A stretch of DNA of 64,000 nucleotides from Clostridiales bacterium Firm_16 (GCA_001604185.1 LVAV01000043.1:1-64000), one strand, 5' to 3'; shown: positions 6,797-16,433, numbered from the stretch's first letter. The notes: generated from the sequence alone by a model not told the origin. Program-made: numbers and translations.

Positions 6797-7970
6797 TGCG
6801 CTTGACCAGATCCGAATGGGCATCGAAGTTGCGAAGCTTGATGGAGGTACCACGCTGGTCCCGCATCAGAAGAACGCCCGTATCGGTACAGATCGCCACT
6901 TCGTAAGGATGCTTGTTCTCCGGGTGATAAGGATCCGAAAGGAACACCAGATCACCGGGATGGATGCTCTCCAGAAGAAGATCCCTTGTAACCGCATCGT
7001 ACTCCAGCTGCACAGGATGTCCTTCCTTCATCTGATTGTCCATCTCACGGGACAGCTTAACGCCGTTCACCGATGCCGATACATAGACCAGACCTTGCAT
7101 AGAGATGCCACGCTTGGTCAGGCCTCCCTGCAGGTATGTTGAGTTCACCATCATGAGGGCCGAGCTGACAAAATATCGCACACCGGAGTTCGCGGTCTCT
7201 TCCGCCAGTCCCAGCTCAACCACACCACTACTGCTGATCCATCCGGTCTCGCCGTTAGGAAGCGTGACCTGGTACACGCCGTCACGCTTAACGTCTGAAT
7301 ACAGGACCGTATTCATCATGACTTCCGCGATCAGAGTACCGCTGCTGGCGTGGGACATAACACGCTTGGACATATCTGCGATGACCAGCTTATACTGATG
7401 CAGTTCTGGCTCACAGGAAGACATATCCGCACTCAGATCGTCCTCCCGCACATATCCGATGATATTATCCATGGAACGGATCAGCACATATCCGTTCTGG
7501 CTCTCTTCCTCCATCAGGTGCACCGGCTCATTCATCAGAAGCTGCGTGATACGCTGGCTCTTGATGTCCGCCTTCTGCATGACACTGGTACAATTCGACT
7601 TCACCACACGGTAGGAATCGTCATAGATCAGTTCCGGATCCTCGTCTACGAAGATCGCGATATCCGTATTCTTGAAAAATCCCGGCAAAACCTTAGGCAG
7701 CACAAGGAACACCACCAGCAGGATCGCGGCGAAAACCGATGCAGCGATGACTACCTTCGGCCATCTCTTGATCTGATACTCGGAGACATTGGAATCCGAA
7801 CTGTCCAGAGACCATACATTGGCAAGATCCTCGGCTTTACCGAACTGGCCGGAAGGCTCGGCAAAAGAACCCACCTTGGAGCTGGCTACACCGTCATCTT
7901 TTCTCTTTCTTCTGAAGATCTTCTCCAGCCGCAGTTTCAGCTGTTTCTTGATCCTGGATTCCTGCTTCAT
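6768..7970 (-). CDS. Membrane-anchored SH3 protein with an inactive NlpC/P60-like domain
   Basis: The 400-residue product has a basic cytoplasmic tail (1-70), one membrane span (about 71-91), two SH3-like repeats (about 115-180 and 193-252, ending NGETGWISSSG) and a C-terminal NlpC/P60-like domain (about 265-400). That family cleaves peptidoglycan peptides. The fold is recognisable (YLQGGLTKRG, IHPGDLVFLSD), but the DCSG catalytic Cys is replaced (S290-M291-Q292-G293) and the HVGI histidine is Glu357 (YEVAI). It should bind the wall rather than cut it. It is the last gene of the dnaD-dnaI-acpS run, 11 bases after acpS. Its 3' end overlaps the RT gene coming the other way. Confidence 0.85.
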   Translation of the reverse strand: MKQESRIKKQLKLRLEKIFRRKRKDDGVASSKVGSFAEPSGQFGKAEDLANVWSLDSSDSNVSEYQIKRWPKVVIAASVFAAILLVVFLVLPKVLPGFFKNTDIAIFVDEDPELIYDDSYRVVKSNCTSVMQKADIKSQRITQLLMNEPVHLMEEESQNGYVLIRSMDNIIGYVREDDLSADMSSCEPELHQYKLVIADMSKRVMSHASSGTLIAEVMMNTVLYSDVKRDGVYQVTLPNGETGWISSSGVVELGLAEETANSGVRYFVSSALMMVNSTYLQGGLTKRGISMQGLVYVSASVNGVKLSREMDNQMKEGHPVQLEYDAVTRDLLLESIHPGDLVFLSDPYHPENKHPYEVAICTDTGVLLMRDQRGTSIKLRNFDAHSDLVKRIIEVRRVFS

Positions 7971-7981
7971 CGTTCCTCTTC

Positions 7982-8374
7982 TTATTCCTTATCCTGACAT
8001 TCCAGACAACAGAAAGCCACCGCACATCCGTTGTCATGGGAGATCGAGATACTGATGGATTTTCCTCCCAGTTCTTCAAAGACCGCCTTCGCGTGTCCCG
8101 ACAAAGTCACCACCGGCATGCCGTTTCCGTCCGGCAGGACCTCCATCTCGGTAAACGCCACGCCGGATATCCCGATTCCGGTGCCCAGCGCTTTTGCCAC
8201 GGCTTCTTTGGCGGCAAAACGGCCCGCATAGCTTTCCATGGCCTTGGCATTCCTGGACCCACAGTACTTCTGCTCCGCCTCCGTATAGATACGGCGCAGG
8301 AAAGCCTCTCCCAGGCGCGTCACCGAATCCTCGACCCGTGCGATCGCAATAATGTCCACACCGCTTCGGATCAT
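7982..8374 (-). CDS. acpS: Holo-[acyl-carrier-protein] synthase
   Basis: AcpS moves the 4'-phosphopantetheine arm from coenzyme A to acyl carrier protein for fatty acid synthesis. The 130-residue length is normal. Diagnostic parts are the N-terminal GVDIIAIARV with the metal-binding Asp (residue 7), the FAAKEAVAKALGTGI motif (about 53-67) with the second metal ligand Glu, and SISISHDNGCAVAF near the end. It starts three bases after the DnaI-like gene's stop, which indicates one operon. No odd features. Confidence 0.96.
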   Translation of the reverse strand: MIRSGVDIIAIARVEDSVTRLGEAFLRRIYTEAEQKYCGSRNAKAMESYAGRFAAKEAVAKALGTGIGISGVAFTEMEVLPDGNGMPVVTLSGHAKAVFEELGGKSISISISHDNGCAVAFCCLECQDKE

Positions 8375-8377
8375 GCT

Positions 8378-9334
8378 TCAGCCCTCTCGGCCCGGGACCA
8401 TATACATCTTGAAAGAATGCGACAGACGCTCATATACCCGTCCGCCATAGCGCTCTTTCAAGGAAGCCAGGTCGTAATTCGTCGTTATGATCGTCTTCTT
8501 TCCCATCTGGGCACGGGTGTCCAGAATATAAAGAAGATCCGCTTCACTATTGGGCGTCTTCACTTCCACGCCCAGATCGTCCAGCACCAGGAGCTCCGCT
8601 TCCACCAGGAGATTCCGCTTGGAAGTCACGGCCTTCTCCTTATCCGGCACCGTATAGAAAGACTGCACGATCTTTCTGTATTCCATCATGAGCTCCTGGG
8701 CATCCGCCATACGGATCACCATGGCCGGGATACCGTGCTCGGCATAATACCTGGCCGCACTTACCGCCATGAAGGTCTTCCCCGTACAGGATGGCCCGAA
8801 AAGCACCATATTCGTTATCTTCAGTTTCTCCGTCAGGGTCTTCACCGCCAGAAACACATTCCCGGCCGCCTGTCTTCCCTCGAAGAATTTCTCATTTGCC
8901 TTGTCAAAAGCGACCTCAGGGTATCGGTCGATCCCGCCTTGCTCGAGATAGGTGGGCGCCAGGATCCCGCAGATGCACCGGCAGGGCATACGCGATTCCT
9001 TGCCGCTTTCTGAGGTCACCGTGATCCAGCCCGTATCTTTACAGAGTTCGCAGAAAGGCTTCACCTGGAAGTCTTCCTGGGTCAATCCGCAGCTTCTAAG
9101 AACCTCTTCACGCTTCTTATCCAGTCCCTGAAGTCTCGGCGCGATGGTCTCATCGGTCTTACCGTCCAGCGAAAGAAGCATCTGCGCTTCCGTCAGCGCT
9201 GCGATCTCCTTCTCCACCGCCACCAGTTCCGGGAACTGCTCACGGATCCGGGCCACATGTTCACGCAGACGGATCTCGCTATGGATCTTCCTGTTTTCCA
9301 GGATGTTCTGAACATCGTCATTCATTCCGCTCAT
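8378..9334 (-). CDS. dnaI: DnaI/DnaC-like helicase-loader ATPase
   Basis: This 318-residue AAA+ protein should load the replicative helicase or act at the primosome. The N-terminal half is helical (1-95) followed by a small cysteine cluster (CELC...PCRCICG, about 98-120), as in DnaC/DnaI zinc regions. The ATPase domain has Walker A GPSCTGKT (about 188-195), Walker B LLVLDDLG (about 243-250) and sensor segment TIITTNYD. It follows the DnaD-like gene by 16 bases, the usual DnaD-DnaI neighbourhood in Firmicutes. Symbol given by context; the precise loader role is inferred. Confidence 0.85.
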   Translation of the reverse strand: MSGMNDDVQNILENRKIHSEIRLREHVARIREQFPELVAVEKEIAALTEAQMLLSLDGKTDETIAPRLQGLDKKREEVLRSCGLTQEDFQVKPFCELCKDTGWITVTSESGKESRMPCRCICGILAPTYLEQGGIDRYPEVAFDKANEKFFEGRQAAGNVFLAVKTLTEKLKITNMVLFGPSCTGKTFMAVSAARYYAEHGIPAMVIRMADAQELMMEYRKIVQSFYTVPDKEKAVTSKRNLLVEAELLVLDDLGVEVKTPNSEADLLYILDTRAQMGKKTIITTNYDLASLKERYGGRVYERLSHSFKMYMVPGREG

Positions 9335-9350
9335 GGCACTTCTCCTTACT

Positions 9351-10646
9351 TCAGTCGTCCTTCAGCAGCTCGTCCATATCCTTCAGCGGATCGCTGATCA
9401 GGTCATCGATCTGCTGCTGGGTATACTCGTTCTGCAGGTACGGGATCTCGCCTGCCTTCCCGCCGGAAGGCGCATTCTTGCGTGCCTGATAGGTGTCTTT
9501 GTTCTTCTTTCTGGACTCCGATTCGAACTGTCTGGCCTTCGTCACCGAAGCCACCCCGTTCTCCTTCCACAGACGGAGACGGTCATCCACATTCGCCAGA
9601 GTAATAGTCGTCATATAGCTGTGCAATACCTCATAGGCATAGTGCACGATGGGTTCTTCCCACATATCTTCCTTGGTCCACTTCTCGATGATCGCCAGAT
9701 CCATGCCGTCCAGTTTCTTCCGGAAAAGCTCTCCACAGAAGTTCGTCATGGCGGCTTTTCGATCCGCCGCGGCCTTCTGGAGCTCATAGGTCTTTGCCGC
9801 CTCTACGTCGTGAATGTTGTGGGAGAACCACTCCTGGAGGATCTCGTCCATATCCGGGAACGTGACCTTCTCACGGTTCTTGTCCTTGCGCAGATAAGAA
9901 TAGAGATAAGGCGGCACATCGGGCTTCATCTTATAGGTGGTGACCCAGGTCGTAATATATTCGATAGCAATACCGTCCATGGCCTTACGCATCTTCTTGC
10001 CCATGGCAGTCATACAGGCCTTGATATCAGCATCCTCACCCAGGATCTTCTCCAGATCCGAATAGGAACGGACACCACGACGGCACCATTCCTCACGCAG
10101 TTCTTCTGCCGGGCGGGTATTTCTTACCAGAAGCTTTCCCTTATCCTGAAGGGAACCGAAAAGGGAGTAGATCACGTTGGCTTCCAGCTTATGGACATTG
10201 GCACTGTCGTCAATGAAACGCTGCCAGATGTAGCTCATCTTGCCCATAAAGAAAGTATCGCTGATGCTTCGGGAAAGTCTCTCCATATCCGGATTGGTAT
10301 GCTGAGGCGGCATCTCCAGACTCTCGGAGTCCTTCTTGGCCTCGATATAGCGGTCCACTTCTCTGGCCTTGATGTCCACCAGACGAAGGGTACCGTCCTG
10401 CTCCTTCTCCACCAGTCCGTCTCTCTCCAGATAGAAGACCTGTTCTTCGATCTCCTTCGCGGACATGCCTGTCCTCTTGGAAAGTTTCTCGAGGGTGACC
10501 GGAACTCTGGAAGCCGACTGGTTCAGCAGCATCAGCAGATAGATCTGGATGGCTGCCCCTGACAAGGAAGACATATACTGCGTGATAAACAGGTCCGGAA
10601 CCTGTGTATCGGACAGTAATAACTGGTTTCTTTCCTCCATCGTCAT
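9351..10646 (-). CDS. dnaD: DnaD-like replication initiation protein
   Basis: The 431-residue product has an N-terminal winged-helix region (about 10-105: 'LSKRTGMSAKEIEEQVFYLERDGL') and two C-terminal DnaD/DnaB2-type helical domains with the Tyr-Ile-xx-Trp signature (AIEYITTWVTTYKM about 230, then IVHYAYEVLHSYM). DnaD helps open the origin and recruits the DnaI loader. The start is set at the ATG at 10646 because GGAGG sits 7 bases upstream; the frame is open for 27 more codons, over the promoter. It is first in an operon with the DnaI-like gene. Sequence is only DnaD-like, so the symbol is tentative. Confidence 0.82.
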   Translation of the reverse strand: MTMEERNQLLLSDTQVPDLFITQYMSSLSGAAIQIYLLMLLNQSASRVPVTLEKLSKRTGMSAKEIEEQVFYLERDGLVEKEQDGTLRLVDIKAREVDRYIEAKKDSESLEMPPQHTNPDMERLSRSISDTFFMGKMSYIWQRFIDDSANVHKLEANVIYSLFGSLQDKGKLLVRNTRPAEELREEWCRRGVRSYSDLEKILGEDADIKACMTAMGKKMRKAMDGIAIEYITTWVTTYKMKPDVPPYLYSYLRKDKNREKVTFPDMDEILQEWFSHNIHDVEAAKTYELQKAAADRKAAMTNFCGELFRKKLDGMDLAIIEKWTKEDMWEEPIVHYAYEVLHSYMTTITLANVDDRLRLWKENGVASVTKARQFESESRKKNKDTYQARKNAPSGGKAGEIPYLQNEYTQQQIDDLISDPLKDMDELLKDD

Positions 10647-10676
10647 GATCGGACCTCCGTAAAAAAGCGTGTGTAT

Positions 10677-10682
10677 ATTATA
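10677..10682 (-). promoter_or_regulatory. -10 box of the dnaD operon
   Basis: On the minus strand a perfect TATAAT lies at 10682-10677, 31 bases before the dnaD start and just after the nifJ terminator. The -35 region is weak. Confidence 0.55.
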
Positions 10683-10720
10683 GCACCAAAAGCCCCTCTC
10701 TCCTACTCCTAACTTCGCGC

Positions 10721-10756
10721 ATAACAAAGAGGCTGTCTCCTTTCGGAAACAGCCTC
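10721..10756 (-). terminator. Rho-independent terminator of nifJ
   Basis: On the minus strand a 12-pair stem (plus-strand 10729-10740 with 10745-10756, one wobble) with a GAAA tetraloop is followed by TTTGTT. It separates nifJ from the dnaD operon. Confidence 0.88.
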
Positions 10757-10800
10757 CTGATTTGTTTACTTACGCTCTATGCGAAGCGGCGATCTTGAGA

Positions 10801-13800
10801 TCAGACGGTCTCGTTAGCCTTCTTCACGTAAGACTGGTAACGCTCAACTGCGTCTGCATGTGTCTTCTCGAACATGCCGTCAACCACATCTTCCGGATAC
10901 TTCTTGTAGAGGGAGTTGTAACGAACTTCGCTCTTGAGGAATCCGATGAAGTCGCCTGTCGGCTCCTTGGAATCGAGAGTGAAAGCGTTCTTGCCTTCTG
11001 CAGTCAGAGTCGGGTTGAATCTGAACAGGTGCCAGTAACCGCACTCAACAGCCTGCTTCTCCTTGGTCTGAGCAACCTTAAGGCCACCCTTGATACCGTG
11101 GTTGATGCAAGGTGCGTAGCAGATTACGATGGACGGACCATGGTAAGCTTCAGCCTCTGTGAAAGCCTTGATCAGCTGGTTCTTATCTGCGCCCATGGAA
11201 ACCTGAGCAACATATACATAACCATAGCTCATAGCCATCATGCCGAGGTCCTTCTTCTTGATTGCCTTACCGCCTGCAGCGAACTGAGCAACAGCAGAAT
11301 GAGGTGTAGACTTGGAAGCCTGTCCACCAGTGTTGGAGTAAACCTCTGTATCGAGAACGAGAACGTTCACATCCTCACCGGAAGCAAGTACGTGATCCAA
11401 TCCGCCGTAACCGATATCATAAGCCCATCCGTCACCACCGATGATCCACTGGGATCTCTTCATGAAGAAGTCTTCATACTCGAGAGCCTTCTTAGCGGCA
11501 TCGGAACCTTCAGCCTTCAGAGCATCTGCGAGCTTCTCAGCGTTCTCACGAGCCTGATCGCCGGAGTTGAATCCATCGATCCAAGCCTGTGCAGCAGCCT
11601 TGAGGTCATCAGAAGATGTAGCAGCAACTGTCTCCTCAACGAGGGACTTAGCTCTGGATCTGAGCTGCTTGTAACCGAGGAACATACCGAGACCGTGCTC
11701 AGCGTTGTCTTCGAAGAGGGAGTTACCCCAAGCAGGACCGAAACCTCTGTAGTTTGTTGTGTAAGGCATAGACGGAGCAGAACCACCCCAGATAGAGGAA
11801 CAACCTGTAGCATTGGAGATCTGCATTCTGTCACCGAAGAGCTGGGTAAGGAGCTTAACATAAGGTGTCTCACCGCAGCCAGCGCATGCGCCGGAGAACT
11901 CGAGGAGCGGCTGCTCGAACTGAGAACCCTTGATGCTGGCCTTGTTCATCGGGTTATCCTTATGCGACAGAGCAACACAGTAATCCCAGTTATCAGCTTC
12001 CTTGAGGTTATCCTTAAGCGGAACCATCGTGATAGCCTTTTCCTTAGCGATACAGGACTCTACGCAGATACCGCAGGAGAGGCAGTCCATAGCAGAAACC
12101 TGGATACGGAACTTGTACTGCTCGTAACCCTTCATGCCGTCCTTTGTCTCGAACGGAGCCTTAGCAGCCTCTTCCTCTGTGAGGAGGAACGGACGGATAG
12201 CAGCGTGCGGGCAAACGATGGAGCACTGGTTACACTGGATACACTTGGAAGCATCCCAAACCGGGATATCAACAGCGGTACCACGCTTCTCGTAAGCAGC
12301 GGTGCCCTGCGGGAATGTACCGTCTTCCATACCCTTGAAGGTAGATACAGGGAGAGAGTTACCTTCCTGTCTGTTCATTACGTTAACAACCTTCTCGATG
12401 AACTCAGGAACAGCCTTCTTCTCAACCGGCTTGTCCTCAGCTGTCTTCCAGGAATCCGGAATGTCAACTTCTACAACTGCGTCAACACCTGCGTCGATAG
12501 CAGCGTAGTTCATCTGAACGATATCGTCACCCTTCTTACCGTAGGACTTCAGAGCAGCCTTCTTCATGTAGTCAACAGCCTGCTCAACAGGGAGGATACC
12601 GGAAAGCTTAAAGAATGCAGACTGGCAGATGGTGTTGATTCTTCCGCCGAGACCGATCTCCTTAGCCTTAGCAACAGCGTCCAGAGTGAAGAACTTGATG
12701 TTGTTGTTAGCGATATATCTCTTCATAGCACCCGGGAGTCTGTCCTCGAGTTCTTCTCTTGTCCACTGAGTGTTGAGGAGGAATGTTCCGCCCGGCTTCA
12801 GTGTGGAGAGCATATCGTACTCATAAACATAAGACTGGTTGTGGCAAGCTACGAAGTCAGCCTTGTTGATGAGGTATGTAGAACGGATCGGAGTAGTACC
12901 GAATCTCAGGTCAGAGATCGTGATACCACCGGACTTCTTAGAGTCATAGGAGAAGTAAGCCTGAGCATACATGTCGGTGTGGTCACCGATGATCTTGATG
13001 GAGTTCTTGTTAGCACCAACAGTACCGTCAGCACCGAGACCCCAGAATCTAGCCTGTACTGTACCCTCGCCTGCAACTTCGATAGACTCGGAGCAATCGA
13101 GAGAGAGGAATGTAACGTCATCATCGATACCGATGGTGAATCTTTCCTTCGGCTGATCCTTCTTGAGTTCCTTATAAACTGCCAGGATCGTCTCAGGTGT
13201 GGTGTCCTTAGAACCCATACCGTAACGGCCGCCGATGAGCTTCGGAGCGTTCTTACCAACGTAAGCAGCTGCAACATCGAGGAAGAGCGGCTCAGCGTAG
13301 GAACCAGGCTCCTTAGTTCTATCGAGAACTGCGATAGCCTTAGTTGTTGCCGGGATAGCCTCGAGGAGCTTCTCAGCAGAGAACGGACGATAGAGGTGAA
13401 CCTTAACAAGACCAACCTTCTCACCGTGAGCGTTGAGGAAGTCGATAACTTCTTCAGCTGTCTCACAGACAGAACCCATAGCGATGATTACGCGGTCAGC
13501 ATCTGCTGCACCGTAGTAATTGAACAGCTTGTAGTCTGTGCCACGGATCTCATTGATCTTATCCATGTAAGCCTGAACCTGATCCGGAACTGCGAGATAG
13601 AACGGGTTGGAAGCCTCTCTGCCCTGGAAGTAGATATCCGGGTTCTGAGCTGTACCACGAAGTGTCGGGTGGTTCGGAGAGAGGGATCTCTTACGGAATT
13701 CCTTAACTGCATCGTAATCAACGAGGGAACCGAGTGTATCGTAATCGATAACTTCGATCTTCTGGATCTCGTGAGATGTACGGAAACCGTCGAAGAAGTG

Positions 13801-14310
13801 AATGAACGGAACTCTTGTCTTGATAGTAGCAAGGTGAGCTACTGCAGCGAGGTCTGCAACTTCCTGAACGGAGTTGGAGCAGAGCATTGCGAAACCGGTC
13901 TGACGGCAAGCATATACGTCTGCGTGATCGCCGAAGATGTTAAGAGCGTGAGCTGCGAGAGCTCTTGCGGAAACGTGGAATACGCACGGGAGAAGCTCAC
14001 CGGCGATCTTGTACATGTTCGGGATCATCAGGAGAAGACCCTGGGATGCGGTATAAGTTGTTGTCAGAGCACCTGTTGCCAGTGAGCCGTGAACAGCACC
14101 TGAAGCACCTCCCTCAGACTCCATCTCGACGATGTTAACCGTCTGTCCGAAGATATTCTTTCTGCCCTGCTGTGCCCATTGGTCGGTGTGGTCAGCCATA
14201 GGCGAGGACGGTGTGATCGGGTAAATCGCTGCGTTTTCGGTAAATGCATATGAGGTATATGCGGCAGCTTCGTTACCGTCCATGGTCTTTTTTGTAAGTT
14301 CAATTGCCAT
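10801..14310 (-). CDS. nifJ: Pyruvate:ferredoxin (flavodoxin) oxidoreductase
   Basis: The 1169-residue single-chain enzyme oxidises pyruvate to acetyl-CoA and CO2 and passes electrons to ferredoxin or flavodoxin; it is central to anaerobic energy metabolism. Domains run in the standard order: an N-terminal pyrimidine-binding domain (PITPSSPMADHTDQW), a transketolase-like domain, two [4Fe-4S] ferredoxin motifs (CIQCNQCSIVCP and CLSCGICVESC), then the thiamine diphosphate domain with a further cluster cysteine pair (CAGCGETPY) and GDGWAYDIGYGG. Length fits the family. The ribosome site is AAAGGAG. Codon choice is more restricted than in its neighbours, as expected for a highly expressed gene. 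It has its own promoter and terminator. Confidence 0.98.
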   Translation of the reverse strand: MAIELTKKTMDGNEAAAYTSYAFTENAAIYPITPSSPMADHTDQWAQQGRKNIFGQTVNIVEMESEGGASGAVHGSLATGALTTTYTASQGLLLMIPNMYKIAGELLPCVFHVSARALAAHALNIFGDHADVYACRQTGFAMLCSNSVQEVADLAAVAHLATIKTRVPFIHFFDGFRTSHEIQKIEVIDYDTLGSLVDYDAVKEFRKRSLSPNHPTLRGTAQNPDIYFQGREASNPFYLAVPDQVQAYMDKINEIRGTDYKLFNYYGAADADRVIIAMGSVCETAEEVIDFLNAHGEKVGLVKVHLYRPFSAEKLLEAIPATTKAIAVLDRTKEPGSYAEPLFLDVAAAYVGKNAPKLIGGRYGMGSKDTTPETILAVYKELKKDQPKERFTIGIDDDVTFLSLDCSESIEVAGEGTVQARFWGLGADGTVGANKNSIKIIGDHTDMYAQAYFSYDSKKSGGITISDLRFGTTPIRSTYLINKADFVACHNQSYVYEYDMLSTLKPGGTFLLNTQWTREELEDRLPGAMKRYIANNNIKFFTLDAVAKAKEIGLGGRINTICQSAFFKLSGILPVEQAVDYMKKAALKSYGKKGDDIVQMNYAAIDAGVDAVVEVDIPDSWKTAEDKPVEKKAVPEFIEKVVNVMNRQEGNSLPVSTFKGMEDGTFPQGTAAYEKRGTAVDIPVWDASKCIQCNQCSIVCPHAAIRPFLLTEEEAAKAPFETKDGMKGYEQYKFRIQVSAMDCLSCGICVESCIAKEKAITMVPLKDNLKEADNWDYCVALSHKDNPMNKASIKGSQFEQPLLEFSGACAGCGETPYVKLLTQLFGDRMQISNATGCSSIWGGSAPSMPYTTNYRGFGPAWGNSLFEDNAEHGLGMFLGYKQLRSRAKSLVEETVAATSSDDLKAAAQAWIDGFNSGDQARENAEKLADALKAEGSDAAKKALEYEDFFMKRSQWIIGGDGWAYDIGYGGLDHVLASGEDVNVLVLDTEVYSNTGGQASKSTPHSAVAQFAAGGKAIKKKDLGMMAMSYGYVYVAQVSMGADKNQLIKAFTEAEAYHGPSIVICYAPCINHGIKGGLKVAQTKEKQAVECGYWHLFRFNPTLTAEGKNAFTLDSKEPTGDFIGFLKSEVRYNSLYKKYPEDVVDGMFEKTHADAVERYQSYVKKANETV

Positions 14311-14352
14311 ACACTTTCTCCTTTATATAAAGATTTAACTATAGTTTGTGGC

Positions 14353-14393
14353 CGGCATGTGCGAATGGGCACACGCCGAGCGCATATATTATA
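14353..14393 (-). promoter_or_regulatory. nifJ promoter with a hairpin at the transcript start
   Basis: On the minus strand an extended -10 (TGTTATAAT) has its core at 14393-14388. About ten bases later lies a ten-pair inverted repeat CGGCGTGTGC...GCACATGCCG (14378-14353, six-base loop, one G-T pair). The hairpin would be at or within a few bases of the mRNA 5' end. It may stabilise the message or be an operator. Confidence 0.6.
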
Positions 14394-14473
14394 ACATATA
14401 TAAAGAACTGTGGCTTCCCTTCTTGTGCCGAAATCGAAAAAAATGCATCTCTTTTTCCATTTTTTCCTCCAGA

Positions 14474-14525
14474 AGTAAAAAACGCAAATAAGGCACGATC
14501 TCTCAGAGGAGAATCGTGCCTTATT
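14474..14525 (-). terminator. Terminator hairpin downstream of the first VanW gene
   Basis: A ten-pair stem (aaggcacgat 14490-14499 with atcgtgcctt 14513-14522, extendable by A-T pairs) lies in the 281-base gap between nifJ and the VanW gene. On the minus strand it is followed by a T-rich stretch. Apart from this and the nifJ promoter I see nothing else in the gap. Confidence 0.75.
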
Positions 14526-14591
14526 CTGTGCATTTTTTCGTTCTTTGCGGGACCTGCCGGAATCGGTATCCGAAATGCGGATATCCGTAAC

Positions 14592-16217
14592 TTACGCCGG
14601 TGATACCGCACCTGTTTTCGGGTCCATCTTATAGATCGAACCATCCGGACCTCTGGTACCTACGCGGTACTCTGCCTCGATGAGGGCATACTCGGTCTTC
14701 AGTTCTTTTCTGGCAATTTCCTTGCCGTTGGCGTCATAGGTGACCTTGTAAGCCAGTGCGATCTTATGGTTATGCGCACTACGTACCTTCTCCATGGTTC
14801 CGACCGGAAGCGACGAGTCCGCCTTGTAATTGACACGTGTCGGCGCTTCATCTACAAGCAGTTCACTTGCACCGAAGAAACTGATCTTCTGACCATCCGG
14901 AAGCTGGCGGCCATAGATCTCAACCGTTACCCAGCGGTCTCCGTAATAGGCATGGATCGCAACAGGATAATCTGTATTGTTTGTAAACTTGAAGTCCGGA
15001 TCTTCCCAGGATACCGTTGCATCCGTACCCGGATCTACATAATCACTCGGCCAGGAGTGGGGCACTCGCACATCTACACGAAGGTCGGCCTCCATGACGC
15101 TGTGATAAAGCATGGTATTGGCCTGGCAGATACCGCCGCCCAGCTGCATTTCACTTGCACCGTTGGTGATACCCGGAGCCATCTGATAACCTTTGGCTTC
15201 GGTTCTCTGGCCGATAAACTTGTTGAAATCGAACTGTTCACCCGGCTGAAGGACGATGCCGTCAAGGGCTTTGCAGACCAGCCAGATATTGTGATTTCGG
15301 GCCGGCTTGTCCGTGGTCTTCGAGCTGTTGGAGGAAACCTTACCAAGCTTGGAACTGAGAGATTCTGACGTGACCTTCGGCTCGATCGAACTCAGTTCCA
15401 CCGGAATGACGGTCTTGTAGTTTTCTCTGATCAAAGCATCGTTGACTGCCGCAATGGCTTTATCTGTATTAACGACCTGACCGTTGACTGCTTCCTCGAA
15501 GCGGAAAGTCAGGGTGTCAACGTTAAAGCCGGTGGCTTTGGCATCTTTCGGAGCATAATTGAATCCGTCCAGGGCTTCATGGACCACAGACGTAACATCA
15601 CCATAAGTGATCGTGTATTCGGAAGTATACTCCTTCGGTGTCTTCTTCAGCGCCGTGATCTGTCTGTAGCGGGCAAGAAGTCCGTCTACGCCCTCCTGCG
15701 GGCTTGTTTTTGCATAGTTGAAAGCCTCGGTCAGCACTTCATCGATATTGGATGAAACAGACATACCCGAAAGATCCATCGGGACCTGTTCCTCTCCGAC
15801 CTGGAACTTGATGTCGACCATCTCTTCTACAGTCTTCTCGCGGGTAGCCTTAAAAAGGTCCATGGCTTCTGCCAGGGTCTTCTCGGAAACATCGACACCG
15901 TCGACCTTGATGCCTTCGTAAAACTTATCTGAGGTAACGGCTTCTTCCAGTTCCTCTTCTGTATACTTGATCTCTACGCCGTTCACATCCGTGACGGTAT
16001 ATTTCTTGGCGAAGAAACGGTCAACTTCTGCTTTATAAAACTGGGTATAAAGGATCGTAGCCGTAAGGCCCAACAACAATACGACGGTCAAAGCCGCCAA
16101 TCCCTTCGTCCCTGTATTCTTCTTTTTCCTTCTGACTTTCTTATTTAAATTCTTAGTCTGCCGTATTGCAACATTCCTAGAGGGCGCTCTTCCTCTTGTT
16201 GTAGCATTCTTCTTCAT
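14592..16217 (-). CDS. VanW family membrane-anchored cell-wall protein (copy 1)
   Basis: This 541-residue protein has a strongly basic N-terminus (1-38), one membrane span (about 39-62), a PG_binding_4/YoaR-like region (about 95-250) and a VanW domain (about 300-440) with the hallmark QLGGGICQANTMLYHSVMEADL. It ends in a conserved tail, VGTRGPDGSIYKMDPKTGAV. The biochemical role of VanW proteins is not settled; they are tied to peptidoglycan and found beside some vancomycin-resistance genes. It is a close paralogue of the 631-residue protein at 18162-20057, with gpmI between them. It lacks that copy's repeat tail. No resistance genes are nearby, so a housekeeping wall role is likelier. Confidence 0.9.
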   Translation of the reverse strand: MKKNATTRGRAPSRNVAIRQTKNLNKKVRRKKKNTGTKGLAALTVVLLLGLTATILYTQFYKAEVDRFFAKKYTVTDVNGVEIKYTEEELEEAVTSDKFYEGIKVDGVDVSEKTLAEAMDLFKATREKTVEEMVDIKFQVGEEQVPMDLSGMSVSSNIDEVLTEAFNYAKTSPQEGVDGLLARYRQITALKKTPKEYTSEYTITYGDVTSVVHEALDGFNYAPKDAKATGFNVDTLTFRFEEAVNGQVVNTDKAIAAVNDALIRENYKTVIPVELSSIEPKVTSESLSSKLGKVSSNSSKTTDKPARNHNIWLVCKALDGIVLQPGEQFDFNKFIGQRTEAKGYQMAPGITNGASEMQLGGGICQANTMLYHSVMEADLRVDVRVPHSWPSDYVDPGTDATVSWEDPDFKFTNNTDYPVAIHAYYGDRWVTVEIYGRQLPDGQKISFFGASELLVDEAPTRVNYKADSSLPVGTMEKVRSAHNHKIALAYKVTYDANGKEIARKELKTEYALIEAEYRVGTRGPDGSIYKMDPKTGAVSPA

Positions 16218-16362
16218 TCCGCTTCAGCCTCGTCTTAACTGTCTCTTTTTCTTTTCCATAGAATGATACGCTGAATTATTTCGTAGTTCAATATAATAAT
16301 CACATAACCTTTCATTTTTCTCAACACAAAAAATGGTATAAAATTATCAAATTTTCATCTAT

Positions 16363-16403
16363 AAAAAAATACATCTCATGCGTCCGAAGACGATGAGATG
16401 TAT
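16363..16403 (-). terminator. Rho-independent terminator of gpmI
   Basis: On the minus strand a stem of about 15 pairs (plus-strand 16369-16384 with 16389-16403, one bulge) with a TTCG tetraloop is followed by seven T residues (A-run on the plus strand at 16363-16369). Confidence 0.9.
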
Positions 16404-16433
16404 TCTTTGATTTTTCAGTAGATTTCAGATGGA

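Noticed and set aside
10762-14085. 1107-residue open frame antisense to nifJ
   Set aside because: It is a shadow of nifJ's biased codon use; the Leu/Ser/Cys/Val-rich translation has no domain and no ribosome site, while nifJ is complete.
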